NCBI GenBank assembly: GCA_030686995.1
Contig: CM060686.1
Span: 75,467,757-75,531,756, forward strand
Length of the DNA stretch: 64,000 nucleotides
Reading direction: 5' to 3'
From: Artemisia argyi
Taxonomy: Eukaryota; Streptophyta; Magnoliopsida; Asterales; Asteraceae
Position 1 is the stretch's first letter. Each line of letters opens with the position of its first letter. This document shows positions 34,829-47,520 of this stretch, piece by piece. Position numbers and translations under genes: made by a program. The notes beneath the pieces are model-generated. The model was not told the DNA's origin, did no database searches, and saw only the letters and a program-made list of their open reading frames with translations.

Positions 34829-36533
34829 TAATAGATGCTCAAGTTGCTTAAATTACACATCTAGCTGAGATTGGAGAGCTCGAGACTCGGAAAGGACATA
34901 ATCAAATCTAAAATGTACAAAGGCCTGGAAACACTAGATGGAGTTCGCATTTTAGATCAATATGTAGCTTGATGAGCTTGTATGGTCCTGCATATGTAGT
35001 ATTAAGTGACATTGCTGTTACATGGTCCACAACTTCTCAAAAAGGTGACGATGCGTATTGCCTTAAACATTTGTTGCCATTTGACTTTGTTATTCTTATG
35101 CATATTATGAAGAAATTGGAGATAACTGACAAGCTTTGCCAAGCTTTAAAACATAGAATATAAGAAATTATGAATGCATTGGCATTGGTTTCCACTACAA
35201 AGACATTGCTTCAAAATTTAAGAGATGAAGGTTGGCACTCACTTATGGGTAAAGTTACTCTTGCTTGTGAGAATAATAAAATCCCAATTCACGACATGAA
35301 TGCTACTTATAGGAATTTAATTCAGTCTCGTAAAAAGAATAATGTGACGGTCGAACATCACTATCGAGTTGATGTATTCTATTCTGCTACTATTGATCGT
35401 CAATTAGTAGAGTTGAACTTTAGATTTAATTAGTCTGTAACAAAACTTCTTCACATGAGTGTTGCTCTAGATCTAAGAAAGTCCTTCAAGATTGATGATA
35501 TTTGTACACTGGTGAAGAAGTTTTATCCTTTGTACTTCACAGATCAAGAAAAGATTCAACTAAAAGCTGATTTGCAACATTACGAGCTAGATGTACGTAA
35601 TCATCCGAGGTTAAAAAAAGTTTCTAAACTCTCTGCTTTATGTAAAGGCCTTCATGAGACTGGGAAATGAAAATCTTATCCTTTGGTTGACCGCTTGATA
35701 CGTCTTATATCAACTCTTCCAGTTTTAATTGCATCGAGTGAAAGGGCTTTCTTAGCAATGAAATTTGCGAAACAAGACTTCGCACGAGATGAGTGATGAC
35801 TATCTTAAACATTGTTTGATTATTTATATCAAAAGGGAGTTTCTGATACATTTACTACAAATATGATAATAGATGCTTTCAGTTCTAAGAAAAAAAGATG
35901 AGTCCTATTGCAAATACCCAAGGTACCTTCTCATATTTAATATTTATTTTTTGGTTTAACTATATATATCTTAGGAGTTAGCTATTTAACTGATTCTATT
36001 ATTTTTTTTGCAGGTGCAAGTCGAGAGTTCACATGTTCCTGATAATGAAACATAATCGCATTTGTGATCAATGTAAAAGTTATGCGCTTATATTATGGAA
36101 AGTTGGTATGTTTATTAGATTGTGTTTGCTAGAATGGTTTTAAGATTTCGCTAGATGATGTAGTTTCTTTTGGTCGTGTTTGATGTTGCTAGCTACTGAT
36201 GTAGAATGGTTTCAAGATTTCGCTGGATGATGAGCTACTATTGGTGTACAGCTCTTTTGTTAGTTTTTTTAGTAGTGTTTAATGTTACTAGGCGAAAGTA
36301 CTTTTGTATTGGCTACAACCTTTGTTCTAATCTTTAATGAAGTCCATGTTTTACAAAGGTATGTTTCTAGATAGAGTTTTATTTTACTTTGTTATTTTGA
36401 AAAAAAAGTTTGCCCCCCCCCCCCCCCCCACCATATTTATAATTCTTGGCTCTGTCCCTGCTTGGCTTGATTCTAAACAAAAAAGCCTAGGGAATGATTG
36501 ACAAAAAAATATCCCCCCATACACAATTATTTA

Positions 36534-36755
36534 GGCTATGTTTGGCACAAAGCTTTTTTGGTCAAGGAGCGGTGAATAATGAGCTTTTTGATTTTTAGTG
36601 TTCGTTTGGCATGAGAGCTGTGGGCTTTGCTATTTTTTAGGAAAGCTCATTTTCCCAATGCTTCTTTATGAAGCTGTGAGCTTTTTTGGTTACTCCTCAC
36701 AGCTACTGCTACTGCCCACAGCCACTGCTCACAGCTACTTTTGCCAAACATAGCC
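36534..36755. mobile_element. Tourist/PIF-Harbinger-like MITE
   Basis: 222 bp with terminal inverted repeats GGCTATGTTTGGCA / TGCCAAACATAGCC and target duplication tta on both sides (36531-36533, 36756-36758). The interior has repeated cacagctact motifs and forms a further internal inverted structure. A 3-bp TWA target duplication is typical of PIF/Harbinger. Confidence 0.8.
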
Positions 36756-36818
36756 TTAGCCAAAACCTCGTTAAATTTCATTTCCTATCTTTTTCTTAAA
36801 CAAGGAAGGGATATTAAT

Positions 36819-36981
36819 TCAATAAGCAAGAAGATCATCTTTTAACTTCACTATTTGGTTCCACGGACCCGGATTATATCTAAAGAAACGACACCTATCC
36901 CACCATGAGGACCAATTGACGAATAATCTTCTCCCCAATAGATTTTTCCACGGTGTAGAATCTTCAATAGCATTTAGTTAA
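36819..36981 (-). pseudogene. Unrecognised ORF remnant
   Basis: 53 open codons ending in TGA, including STPWKNLLGRRLFVNW and DRCRFFRYNPGPWN, unusually Trp- and Arg-rich for chance sequence in AT-rich DNA. I do not recognise the family. It could be the last exon of a retrocopied gene or part of an unknown transposon protein. Confidence 0.35.
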
Positions 36982-36984
36982 AAA

Positions 36985-38400
36985 GGATTGATTACATAAT
37001 CTTAGGATGAACTTATTTTTGGGAGGTACTTCAGATGCCAAAAACTTGAGAATGTGTTAAGTGAGGGTGAACTTCCTTTTAAGTTAGAATGTGTTAAGCT
37101 ACATTGCAAGACATGATTTTTCCACAGTATAAAACATCAAAGCAAACGACAAATCCCTGCATGGATCTGTGGATCCTTGGGGTGTTGTGACTAAGTTTTG
37201 CTTGCCACTTTAACAATCTATTTAATCCACTTAAACCAAACTTTTGCAATGTAACTTGACACAACATGTTATGTGCACGATATATTCAAATGGAGGTGTA
37301 AAACTATCAATCATTATTCGATAATCCTTTAGTTAAAAAATTCTACACATATTATATATATTGTTTTCAGTGGGTGACTTTTTTGCCGCGTTGTGATGGA
37401 GTTTAAAATTTTATATAACGGAATAAAAATATCATTTAAGTCAAGTTTTGAGTTTCTTGCAAATTCAATAATAATTTCAATTAAATATAAGACATAAACA
37501 TATTTTTTAATGATAAATTCAAATCGACAGAGCAAGCTTTTCCTCATAACCTCAGTTCAGTTATACTTGAGGCTCACATTTGTTTTCTTCTCACTTTCAC
37601 AAAATAATTAAAATAAACATTATAATAAAATATTACATAACTTACAATAAAATATATATAATACTTAAACTAATTTATATACATAACAATAATAACTAGC
37701 AGGGTACCCACGCGTTGCGGCGGAGGGTACCCTCTAACATAATCTTTGTCAAAAAATATTTTTAATTTTATGTTTTCCCTTCAACGACATTACGAAAAAT
37801 GATGATTTAAGGTTTGAGTAACTTTAAGCAGTATCAAACTGATTAGTAATATACAAATTGTAGACTACTCATATGACGTGGACACCATTTAGAAGCATTA
37901 GTTGGTAATATGATAGAGGTATAAGGTCAAATTACGTCGCGAATAGCTAAAGTACAATGAGATTTCATTATATTTATACGATATAAAATATACACCTCCT
38001 AATCTACATATAACCAAACAGTGTCCAATATTTATGACAAAAATTTGGTCTTTATGTTTCTTTGTTAGTACTTGGTAAAAAGAAATATGGCCCACTTGTC
38101 TTTGTTGTATCCAAATTGTTAGTATTAGTCCAACCCACAATACTACTTTAACCTAAAAACTATTTGATGCCCTAAACCTAAAACTACTACACATTTACCT
38201 TTTTGTTTCACAAACTAAACGCAGTCCTCTTCTTTGTTTTTCTCTAAAAATGCAACCATCCAAATCTCTTCACCTAACAATATTTTATTTAACAATCTCA
38301 GAATAAGATATCTATAAATCCGTGTAAAGAATGTAAAGAATCTTTGAACTATTTCAAATTTTCTTGTTCACTGTCTTTGGTGATGGTTTCGAACAAACCA
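36985..38400. other. AT-rich non-coding DNA
   Basis: No gene seen. A GC-rich island at 37699-37735 (gggtaccc acgcgttgcggcgga gggtaccc) is an inverted repeat of KpnI-like blocks in otherwise AT-rich DNA; similar ACGCGTTGCGGCGG strings occur in plant repeats, so this may be a transposon end. Confidence 0.4.
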
Positions 38401-38407
38401 ACTCTTT

Positions 38408-38632
38408 TTGTCTTTGTTGAGATGGAAAATGTTTGTTATCCGAACAACAAAAATCAATGATACAAGCCTTTTGTGTCGTTTTCTTTATGGTGGTGGTGGT
38501 GATCTAACGACCGTGATGAACAGCGGTTTCCCGCGGCTTGAAGGTCGGCATGAGTTATTTCCGGCGGTGTCGGAGTCCGCGGTGGTTGTGATAAGCGATG
38601 GTGGTGAAGTAGTGAGGATAGTAGCGCGATAG
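38408..38632 (+). CDS. Hypothetical short ORF
   Basis: 74 codons with a locally GC-richer 3' part (Gly-rich GGGGDL, then AVSESAVVVISDGGEVV). Composition differs from its surroundings, which hints at a real or former exon, but no domain is recognisable and coding status is doubtful. Confidence 0.2.
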   Translation: MSLLRWKMFVIRTTKINDTSLLCRFLYGGGGDLTTVMNSGFPRLEGRHELFPAVSESAVVVISDGGEVVRIVAR

Positions 38633-38809
38633 TTATGAATATAGCACTTTTATGTTTTTATAGTCTCTAGTTTGTATAGATTTAAATATTTATTCAAGAT
38701 GTTTAGTTCCTGTTTATATTTGTACATTGTGCTTTACATTTTGTATTAATTGGTGATGGGGTGTATTAAACTATTAATTAATAGCATTAATGTTGTTTGA
38801 TAGAAAAAT

Positions 38810-39027
38810 GGTCTGAAAATGACACCACGCTTATTTTTGTTGTACCATATGCTTGTTTTGTTGTAATTCTGAAAATTGAGTGCATTAAAGTGTTGTAAAC
38901 CATGCTTTATTTCTTGTAAGTCTGAAAATTTTGGAGAGATATTTATTTGTGCATTATATGTAGTATAGATAATAATTATAATAATAATAATAGTAATAAT
39001 AATAGTAATAGTAATAATAATAATAAC

Positions 39028-39063
<36 letters not shown>

Positions 39064-39137
39064 TCGGGACTAACAAAAGAAATCTATGAATTAACGTTGC
39101 AAGAAATTAACTACCCCGAACTAACAATGTTTCTTTT
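38810..39137 (+). repeat. Tandem duplication, unit 1 (with AAT microsatellite)
   Basis: Unit of about 328 bp starting ggtctgaaaatgacacca and ending gaactaacaatgtttctttt. Contains an interrupted AAT/AGT microsatellite at about 38968-39062. Confidence 0.9.
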
Positions 39138-39472
<335 letters not shown>

Positions 39473-39696
39473 GTAAAAGGGTTACCTACGGTAAAATATG
39501 ATTACTCCAAAAAACAATTAAATATAACGGATGTGGGTGGGTCCCGCACCTAAGCCCAAAAAGGCAAATCAAAAGCGCCTACAATGCTTAAAACCTAAAC
39601 TAGCATAAGAATGACATGTCCTACTTATGCAAAAATAAAAAAGAACAACCTATCTAAGCTGACCACAGAGACCAATGTCATATGCATTGACAAACT

Positions 39697-41743
39697 TCAA
39701 TTGTGATCAGTTAGACCACGATCATCAAACTCATCATCAGCATAAGGGTTTTGGTCATAGGTGTCCTCCTTCCACTGCTCCAATAAGCTCTTCATGCTCA
39801 CTCTACTACCACTTTTAGAACCGTCAAATGCCATAAAACTTGTGGGTTCATTGTAGTTCTCAAGAACTTCATCATCATCATCATCACTATCATTATCCGA
39901 AATAACCAAATTCCTAACCTTAGAAAATGGATTACCATTTTTTTTTTCATATTTAACCATGTCAGTTGTGCTCTTTGTAGAAGGAGCAGCATTGGACGAA
40001 CTAGGGATGTTTTCATTGTTTTCCACGTGTCCTCCATCAACATTAGTAGCGACATTACACTAGATGCTACATTAACAGAAGCACCTTCATCCAAATCAAC
40101 AATAGGTGTATTGGAATAACCACTCAGTTGAACATTTTTCATTGTAGAATCATCTATATCATCAAGAGCAGCAAACACATTCGAAGTATTAACCACATTG
40201 CGATCTTTTGTAGGTTGTTTAGAAGTAGACGCCACGTTGGTTGAAGTGTTCGCTACTTCCACAGCCTTCTTTGGTTGTCTAGATGTAGACGCCTCTTTTG
40301 TGTTATCTTTAGTAGGTGACGTCTGGGTATCTTTAGGAGCAACCAGTCGATACTTAAATTTGTTCATTCGAATAGCATTGAAATTCTTAGTATTACCACA
40401 TTTCCACTTCACAACAGTAAATCAATTATTAGACAGCTTTCTAGATACACCCGAATGCATGTATTTGCTTTTACCCATCCTATTCACCACACGTTTTGGG
40501 GCGGCTTTAGGACAATCATCATTCAAATGACTATAAAGCAAACAAGTACTACATCGAGGTGGTTCCCACCCGTATTCAATGTGAATAGTTTTCTTTGTAT
40601 ACCCTTCATCTACGGGTTTAGGACCAACCAACACTAAATTATCATCAAATTCATTGGATGCATTGATTTCTATTAAATCTCCTGTATAACTACTACGCCC
40701 CCATGACTCCAAACACATGGTATTAGTATAAGAATCTAGCACCATAGATACCAATTTTAGAAACACTCAAACTTAAACCATCCGGAGTATAAGCAACCAA
40801 AGGGACATCGTGAAACTTCACCCATACCGGAACACAAGAAAAATCTTTCTTAAGAAGACTTATCGATGGAGACCACTTGTTAAGAAAGACAGAAATTCAA
40901 CGAATCATCCAAGGTCCATCCCGGAGAATAGACTCAACATCCTTTATAGACAAGAACTTGAAAAAGAAAAAACCATTCACGTTCATCGTAACTTTTTGAA
41001 TTCCATATTTTCCCCAATTGTTAATCATGAACCATTCAATCACATGAAATCCAAGTCTTTTACCAATAAAATACCCATAAAGTGAATTTTTTATCCGCTC
41101 ATTCACCTCTTGTACCGAATCTATAGGTAAACCCACATTATAATTAGCATCCTTATGTAACGTTTCTTCAATAAACCAAAAGCTAGCTTTAGTAGAAGAT
41201 GTATGGCTGATTTTAGAAGCATAAGATGAGGGGGATTCCACACTAGTTTTGGTCACTGGTATGTTGTCTACCTTGTCATCAGAAGGTATATAAGCACAAG
41301 CAACACCATTCTTTGCCTCTTCAAAACTCTTACACATAGCCATAGTAACAGTATGCGTAGGTTCATCACTTATAGTGGAATCGGTTTATAAGTTAGACAC
41401 ATTCAAACTTTGTTGCACGAACCCAGCCTCACCAACAGTGTTCACCTTATCCATCATAGCCTCATCATTCCTAATAGACCCACTGTTCATTCCCACGTGC
41501 ATGAGGTGTTGGAAACTGATCATGAACATTCACATCATGCATCACATTCCAAACCTCAGCAACATATGGGTATGAAAAAACCCCACCATCACTATTAACA
41601 ACACTCCTATTAACAATAGTAGGTTTAAGTGGTTTTTTATCTTCACCCAATAAAACTACTTTACCATCAAGCAATTGATTTTCTAGGTTACGGATCTTAT
41701 ATGCAAGATTAACACCAGAATCCAAATTAGAACCAATCGACAC
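39697..41743 (-). pseudogene. DUF4283/zinc-knuckle (CX2CX4HX4C) gag-like gene, decayed
   Basis: Reading right to left: an N-terminal segment (41743-41471, MSIGSNLDSGVNLAYKIRN...), a DUF4283-type domain (41343-40897: GYFIGKRLGFHVIEWFM, GPWMIR), its continuation with the zinc knuckle CSTCLLYSHLNDDC (near 40530, C-x2-C-x4-H-x4-C), and an acidic, Ser/Thr-rich C-terminal tail in two frames (40412-39697, ASTSRQPKKAVE; NDSDDDDDEV). Such proteins resemble the ORF1 of plant LINEs. No reverse transcriptase follows downstream, so this is a truncated or retrocopied ORF1 with frameshifts and stops. Confidence 0.7.
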
Positions 41744-42069
41744 CTTTTTTTCTTTTTCTTATTTTCCCCTCCTCCTCCCGAATCTAAGAACCCAGACTTC
41801 ATCATCAAACCATAGAAAAACACTTAAAACCAGAAGATCTAGCAGCGTTTATCTTTAAAATTCATGCAGAAACCCTAAGGCCAATGCTAATGGAATGGTG
41901 GTTGCTCAGTTGGTTGACCCCCTAACCGAGTAGTCGACCACGTTCTATCCCCTAGGCCAAGCGAAGGCAACCGATCAAACATCCAACTTTTTCATTACTC
42001 GGTTTGTTAGCCAACCGAGTGAATGTGTACACCTCCCATGATTTTTTGTCGTTGGCTACTTTTAATCCA

Positions 42070-43400
<1,331 letters not shown>

Positions 43401-43597
43401 ACCAGTATATATAAGACATGCGCATTACACATAGAAAGCGTTTTGAGTTTGTCATACCCCCTTGGGTAGGATACGTCATCTTTTCCCTCCATTACCCGCT
43501 AATACATACGCCACTATTAATTCACACACGTCATATATATTACAACACAACCATACACCCGCAAATTTTCATTTTTCTAAATCATTTATAAGAAAGC
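43401..43597 (+). promoter_or_regulatory. Putative promoter and 5' leader of the RING-H2 gene
   Basis: Two TATA-like sites precede the ATG at 43598: tatatataag near 43405-43414 and catatatatta near 43531-43541. The second would give a leader of only about 35-40 bases, the first one of about 160. Which is used cannot be decided here. Confidence 0.45.
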
Positions 43598-44053
43598 ATG
43601 AATACTTTTGCAACGAGCATAAGTATATCCATGCCAAACAACTCTAAAAACCTAATCCTCACCACTTTTATAACCCTAATCCTTCTCTTTATCATCCACC
43701 GCATCTTCTTCAAAATTCGACAAAAACTCCCTGTCCTCGTTTTAAAGTCCCGTCCAGGTAAGAAAGGAGTATATTGTGCGGTGTGTTTGTGTGATGTTGC
43801 AGAAGGTGAACGCTACCGAAAACTGCCTCAGTGTCACCATTGCTTCCATGTCGATTGTATTGATCCATGGTTCGAGACAAAGTCTACGTGCCCTTTGTGT
43901 AGAACTCAAGTCCCGTTAAATCTTCTTCCTCGGCAGACTAAGAAGACACCACCAAATTTGGTGTCTGTAATTCTTTATTGTTGTTTTATTGCAATTTGCG
44001 ATAAGATTAAGAGTAGATTTTGTAAAGTTCAATTTAAAATGAATTGGATGTAA
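43598..44053 (+). CDS. RING-H2 finger protein, ATL-type E3 ubiquitin ligase
   Basis: 151 codons, no intron needed. A transmembrane helix lies near residues 20-41 (NLILTTFITLILLFIIHRIFF), and the RING-H2 finger near 60-102 has all eight ligands: CAVC, QC followed by H, FH, DC, and CPLC (C-x2-C, C-x-H-x2-H-x2-C, C-x2-C), plus the conserved Pro-Trp before C7 (IDPWFETKSTCPLC). A second hydrophobic stretch near residue 124 (VSVILYCCFIAIC) is unusual. Family members are membrane-anchored E3 ligases that recruit E2 enzymes. An ATL-style GLD box is not obvious (VLVLKSRPGKKGVY instead), so subfamily is uncertain. An alternative start is Met12. It is the only intact host gene in the window. Confidence 0.88.
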   Translation: MNTFATSISISMPNNSKNLILTTFITLILLFIIHRIFFKIRQKLPVLVLKSRPGKKGVYCAVCLCDVAEGERYRKLPQCHHCFHVDCIDPWFETKSTCPLCRTQVPLNLLPRQTKKTPPNLVSVILYCCFIAICDKIKSRFCKVQFKMNWM

Positions 44054-45222
44054 TTCATTATTTTTTTCATTTGGAATCGAATGTATATTTTATGAAAGTT
44101 TGCCACCCACCATGTTTGTGGATTTTTGAACGACGTGTACAGAAACTTCGAATTTGATATCCTTCATTTGACTTTTCTATTTCAAATATTTCTTATAGTA
44201 TACTTGTGAAGTATCCGTTATATTACGATAAAAACATTTTAAGTCAACCATAAATGGGACGGCCCTATAGTGAAATATGTTTTCTTCTTCCACTAGTCGC
44301 CAACCACAAGTTATATACCGAATTAGAAACGACAAAGACCCAAATGAGTAGTATGCATGTATATAACTTAAATAAAACTAAATGATACATGGTAAATGTT
44401 TGTCATATTCCCGAGACCAAGGAATGTCATATTCTCCTTCCTATCCCCACAGAAACAGAGACCAAGACCAATTTAGCTAGCTACGTTCACATAGCCACGT
44501 ACCAGTATAATTTAGGAGTCACCAATATTTTCGAATAGACGCAAAACTTAAGTTAGTAATGTTTATTAGTTAATCTAAAGCTGTGTGATAATTCTACTAA
44601 AAGTATATAATCAAAAGTTGTTAAGCCATTTAATTGAACACAGGGTATGTGTAGTTCCACCACGGCAACGCCCCCTATAGAGTTTACGTTCATTCATCTT
44701 TCTTCTCTTTGTCTCCATGTTTGTTTTTCAAGAAACATTAAGAGAGCCATGAAAAATTATGCCGTAAACGTGATTATATTCATAATAAACAACCCTTTAA
44801 CACTAATTCTTATATATAAACTTAATGTTTTTAAAGCTTTTCGTTTTTGAAGTTTGTCTAATAAGCGTCTTCCGCCACTAATAATTGTGGTGCATTAAAC
44901 CAACTCAAACTTTCATATTCATATTCAATTTAAAAAAAAAAAAAAAAAGAAAAAGAAAAAGAAAAAAAAAGAAGTATTTAATGCATTGATGTTACATATT
45001 GGGCCAAGCCCACTTATTAGTTATTAGTTTAGTCATGTATTTGATGTACTCTAACCTGATTATGCAATATACGAAACACATGTTTTATATGGTATTCTAG
45101 TTTTAGGTAAGCTCCACCAACAAAAATATGTTATTCTCCGGTCATCGGCTACTCGCCCGTGATCCCGAAGGATCCCGATTATTTTTTTTTTAATTATTTT
45201 TTTTTTATTTTTTTTAATTAGG
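44054..45222. other. Non-coding DNA downstream of the RING-H2 gene
   Basis: No gene seen. An A-rich tract with AAAAG repeats is at about 44932-44972 and T-rich tracts at 45182-45220, the latter abutting the copia relic. Confidence 0.4.
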
Positions 45223-46163
45223 TACCGCATTTACGACGATTGCCTAGTTATCCATGCTATAAACAGACTAAGTGATCACTTTGCTCACGTAGCCGACATT
45301 ATAGCTCACTGTGACCTTTTTCGCAACCTAGACACGGTCCGTTCCATGGTTACTACCGGAGACCTTCGTTTGAAACATAAAACGAACTCACACCACTTAA
45401 TATTTCACCCTCGGCTCCTCAGACATTAATAGCGGAAACCTCACATCGGGACACCAAGTCTCGGGATTCATGTGGCAACACGTTTGGGATTATTTGTTGG
45501 CATTTAATACGGACCGGGCTTTGCAAATATGGGAACCGGTGTAAGTTTTTGCATGATCATGCATGCCTCACGTGCTAATAGTGTCACACATCAATATTTC
45601 TTTAATTTCTCGACAGTCAAAAGTATGAAATTTTTTTTGGTACAATTATAAATGTAAAAAATCTATTATTTTGTAAATATTTTCCCACACTTATTAATGC
45701 AACCAATGTTTACACATTATTAAGTTTAAATAAACTAATAAAAATTTACACACTTTTTAAAAGTGACAAAAAGGTGTGTAGACTGAACTACTTTTATGTA
45801 GCGGTCATCTGTTTCTAGTCTTACTTTTTTCACGGATGCCGTTTGAGGTGGTTGTTCGGATACATGTCGTTACATCACCAGCTATTTTGTATATTTGGAT
45901 GACAACTTAATATCTCGGTCTTCCACGCGTAAACCTACGCTCTCTCGGTCTAGCGCTGAAGCAAAGTATATTATTTGCCAAATGTTGTACCTGAATCATG
46001 TTGGCTTCAAAATCTTGTAATTGAGCGTCATGTTCTGCTAAACAAAGCCATGCTTGTGTATTGTGATAATGTTCGTGCATTTTTTCTCTCTATTAAACCC
46101 GTTCCACAACAACAAACTGAGACCATTGAAATAGACATACACTTTGTTCGTGAAATTGTCTAA
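45223..46163 (+). pseudogene. copia relic: Gag piece and RNase H piece
   Basis: 45223-45412 is open for about 62 codons (LVIHAINRLSDHFAHVADI..., DTVRSMVTTGDLRLKHKTN), like copia Gag. After a gap, 45830-46163 matches RNase H in broken frames: SYFVYLDDNLISRSS, TLSRSSAEAKY, ESCWLQNLVIE, LVYCDNVRAFFLS, IEIDIHFVREIV. Protease, integrase and RT are missing. The family differs from the copia element at 10363, since the Gag and the RNase H sequences are clearly different. Confidence 0.8.
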
Positions 46164-46649
46164 CCACAAATGATATCCAGCGATAAGAATACCAGCCTTG
46201 CAAAGAGGAGGTCAATGGTTCAAATCCAACGAAGAAAAAATTAATCCTATTTTGGTAACGGAGGTTCATCGGCGCCGACTACGAGCTAGCCAAAAAAGAT
46301 AGTAACACTCAAATTAATCGGCTCAAAAAATCGATTCGAAAACTGAGGTAACAGAAAAAAAGTTCGGGCTCTTCTTGTTGCTTACCATTATTTAAGGGTT
46401 GTGTTGACCGAACCCCCCTCTATGAGGCTAGTTCGTACTTTTTGTCCCCCAATGTACAAGTATTAAAACAGACAGTACAGGCGGCGGCAGCACACATCTT
46501 CCACCCACCCCCCTATACCCCCCGTACGGTTAAATCCTACCTTATTTAATTGCGGATACCAAGGGCCATCCACGTGTTCTCTAATCACTACTATGATTTT
46601 TGTGAGAGTCTAAATCTTCGTCCTTCCTCCCACTTTGACTAAAGGGGTG
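46164..46649 (+). other. Decayed 3' end of the copia relic
   Basis: No frame. It ends in gactaaaggggtg, a purine tract just before the putative LTR, as is typical of copia elements. The string ggttcaaatcc at about 46214-46224 looks like a Pol III B box but no A box is convincing. Confidence 0.5.
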
Positions 46650-46849
46650 TGTTAGTGCATACATATCTTAGTAGATATGTATAGAATGTTTCTGATATGT
46701 ATCAAGTTCTTATTTATCCAATACGAAGTTAGCTTTAGTTAACTTGATAAGGACTCTAATACGTGTATATAAAGGTTTGTTGTTTATTGAGAACAACAAC
46801 GAGTCCATTTCTTTCACTATGCATAGTTGTTATATCCATAGCTCTAGCA
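46650..46849 (+). mobile_element. Putative 3' LTR of the copia relic
   Basis: Starts TGTTAGTGCATAC after a purine tract and probably ends near CTCTAGCA, with a TATA-like gtatataaag near 46764. About 200 bp; the right boundary is a guess because no second LTR is present. Confidence 0.5.
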
Positions 46850-47037
46850 TTTGATGACCTCTTACATTCAAATTCTTTTAGAAAGAATATATTTTAAAGA
46901 ATCAAACTACCAAAAGCTACACAATTCCTATTCAATTACAATATTCGACACAAGTATATTCATTTACGAAAAACTACACAGCGAGCAAATTAAGGTGGCG
47001 AGGAGGGTGTTTCTCGCTATGTATATTGTCGTTTGGC

Positions 47038-47520
47038 AACACTTTGCTCTCTAACTTCATTATCTTTTTCTAGTTTTTTTGAAATAGACGAGAATAATGG
47101 AGAGCAAGGGAGACGAGAAACACTTTGCCCTCTAACTTCATTATCTTTTTCTATAGTTTTTTTAAAATAGACGCGAATAATGGAGAGCAAGGGAGATGAG
47201 AAACACTTTGCTCGCTAACTTCATTGTCTTTTTTATAGTTTTTTTTATATGCTGAAGGGTTTTCTCGTCCCTTGTTTGTGAAGCAAAAGCTATATAGAAA
47301 AAGACAATGAAGTTGGCGAGCAAAGTGTTTCTTGTCTCCCTTGCTCTCCATTATTCTCGTCTATTTCAAAAAAAAAAAAAACTATTGAAACAGACAATGT
47401 AGTTAGAGAGCAAAGTGTTTCTCGTCTCCCTTGCTCTCCATTATTCTCGCCTATTTAAAAAAAAACTAGAAAAAGACAATGAAGTTAGAGAGCAAAGTGT
47501 GTCTCGTCTCCCTTGCTCTC
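47038..47520. repeat. Large palindrome built of repeated 81-bp units
   Basis: The left arm (47038-47250) has 2.6 direct copies of a unit that starts aacactttgctctctaacttc and ends ggagagcaagggagacgag. The right arm (47291-47520) has the same units reverse-complemented. The spacer (about 40 bases) is aagggttttctcgtcccttg and neighbours. A transcript on either strand would fold into a hairpin of about 210-bp arms. The right arm is cut in mid-unit by the LTR starting at 47521. Confidence 0.9.

Larger units (their letters stand above)
7597..35901 (+). pseudogene. hAT transposase (ZMYM1-like, DUF4371 type), split
   Basis: The coding remnant runs 7597-8791, 10155-10362 and 34829-35901. The N-terminus (MMGIKGTKRTIDYF...) leads to a TTF/ZMYM-type region read through frameshifts near 7870-8120, then the DUF4371-like region (8280-8790). 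After the solo LTR the RNase H-like region resumes with CPYAYYVHCFAHQLQLAL (10201-10254). Beyond the copia element come NTRWSSH (34930), long open stretches (34969-35433, 35455-35670), and a hAT dimerisation segment with LPVLIASSERAF (35710-35750) and DYLKHCLIIYIK (near 35810). It ends with SSKKKR and a TGA at 35899. Frameshifts and stops occur independently of the insertions, so it was probably already decaying. Family assignment is from motif recognition. Confidence 0.85.
7102..36460 (+). mobile_element. hAT transposon, host of nested insertions
   Basis: The right end reads ...GGCTCTGTCCCTG (to 36460), a hAT-like terminus. The left end near 7102 (tagagatggag) matches its inverse imperfectly (about 10 of 16). 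Putative 8-bp target duplications are tttggttt (7094-7101) and cttggctt (36461-36468), which differ by two transitions. Just inside each end is a long homopolymer: G near 7120-7132 and C near 36414-36429, i.e. inverted subterminal G tracts. After subtracting the solo LTR and the copia insertion the element is about 3.5 kb, normal for an autonomous hAT element. The transposase is decayed, so it is immobile. Confidence 0.7.

Noticed and set aside
46180..46230. tRNA gene or SINE near a B-box-like ggttcaaatcc
   Set aside because: No A box and no acceptor pairing; it lies in the decayed copia 3' end.
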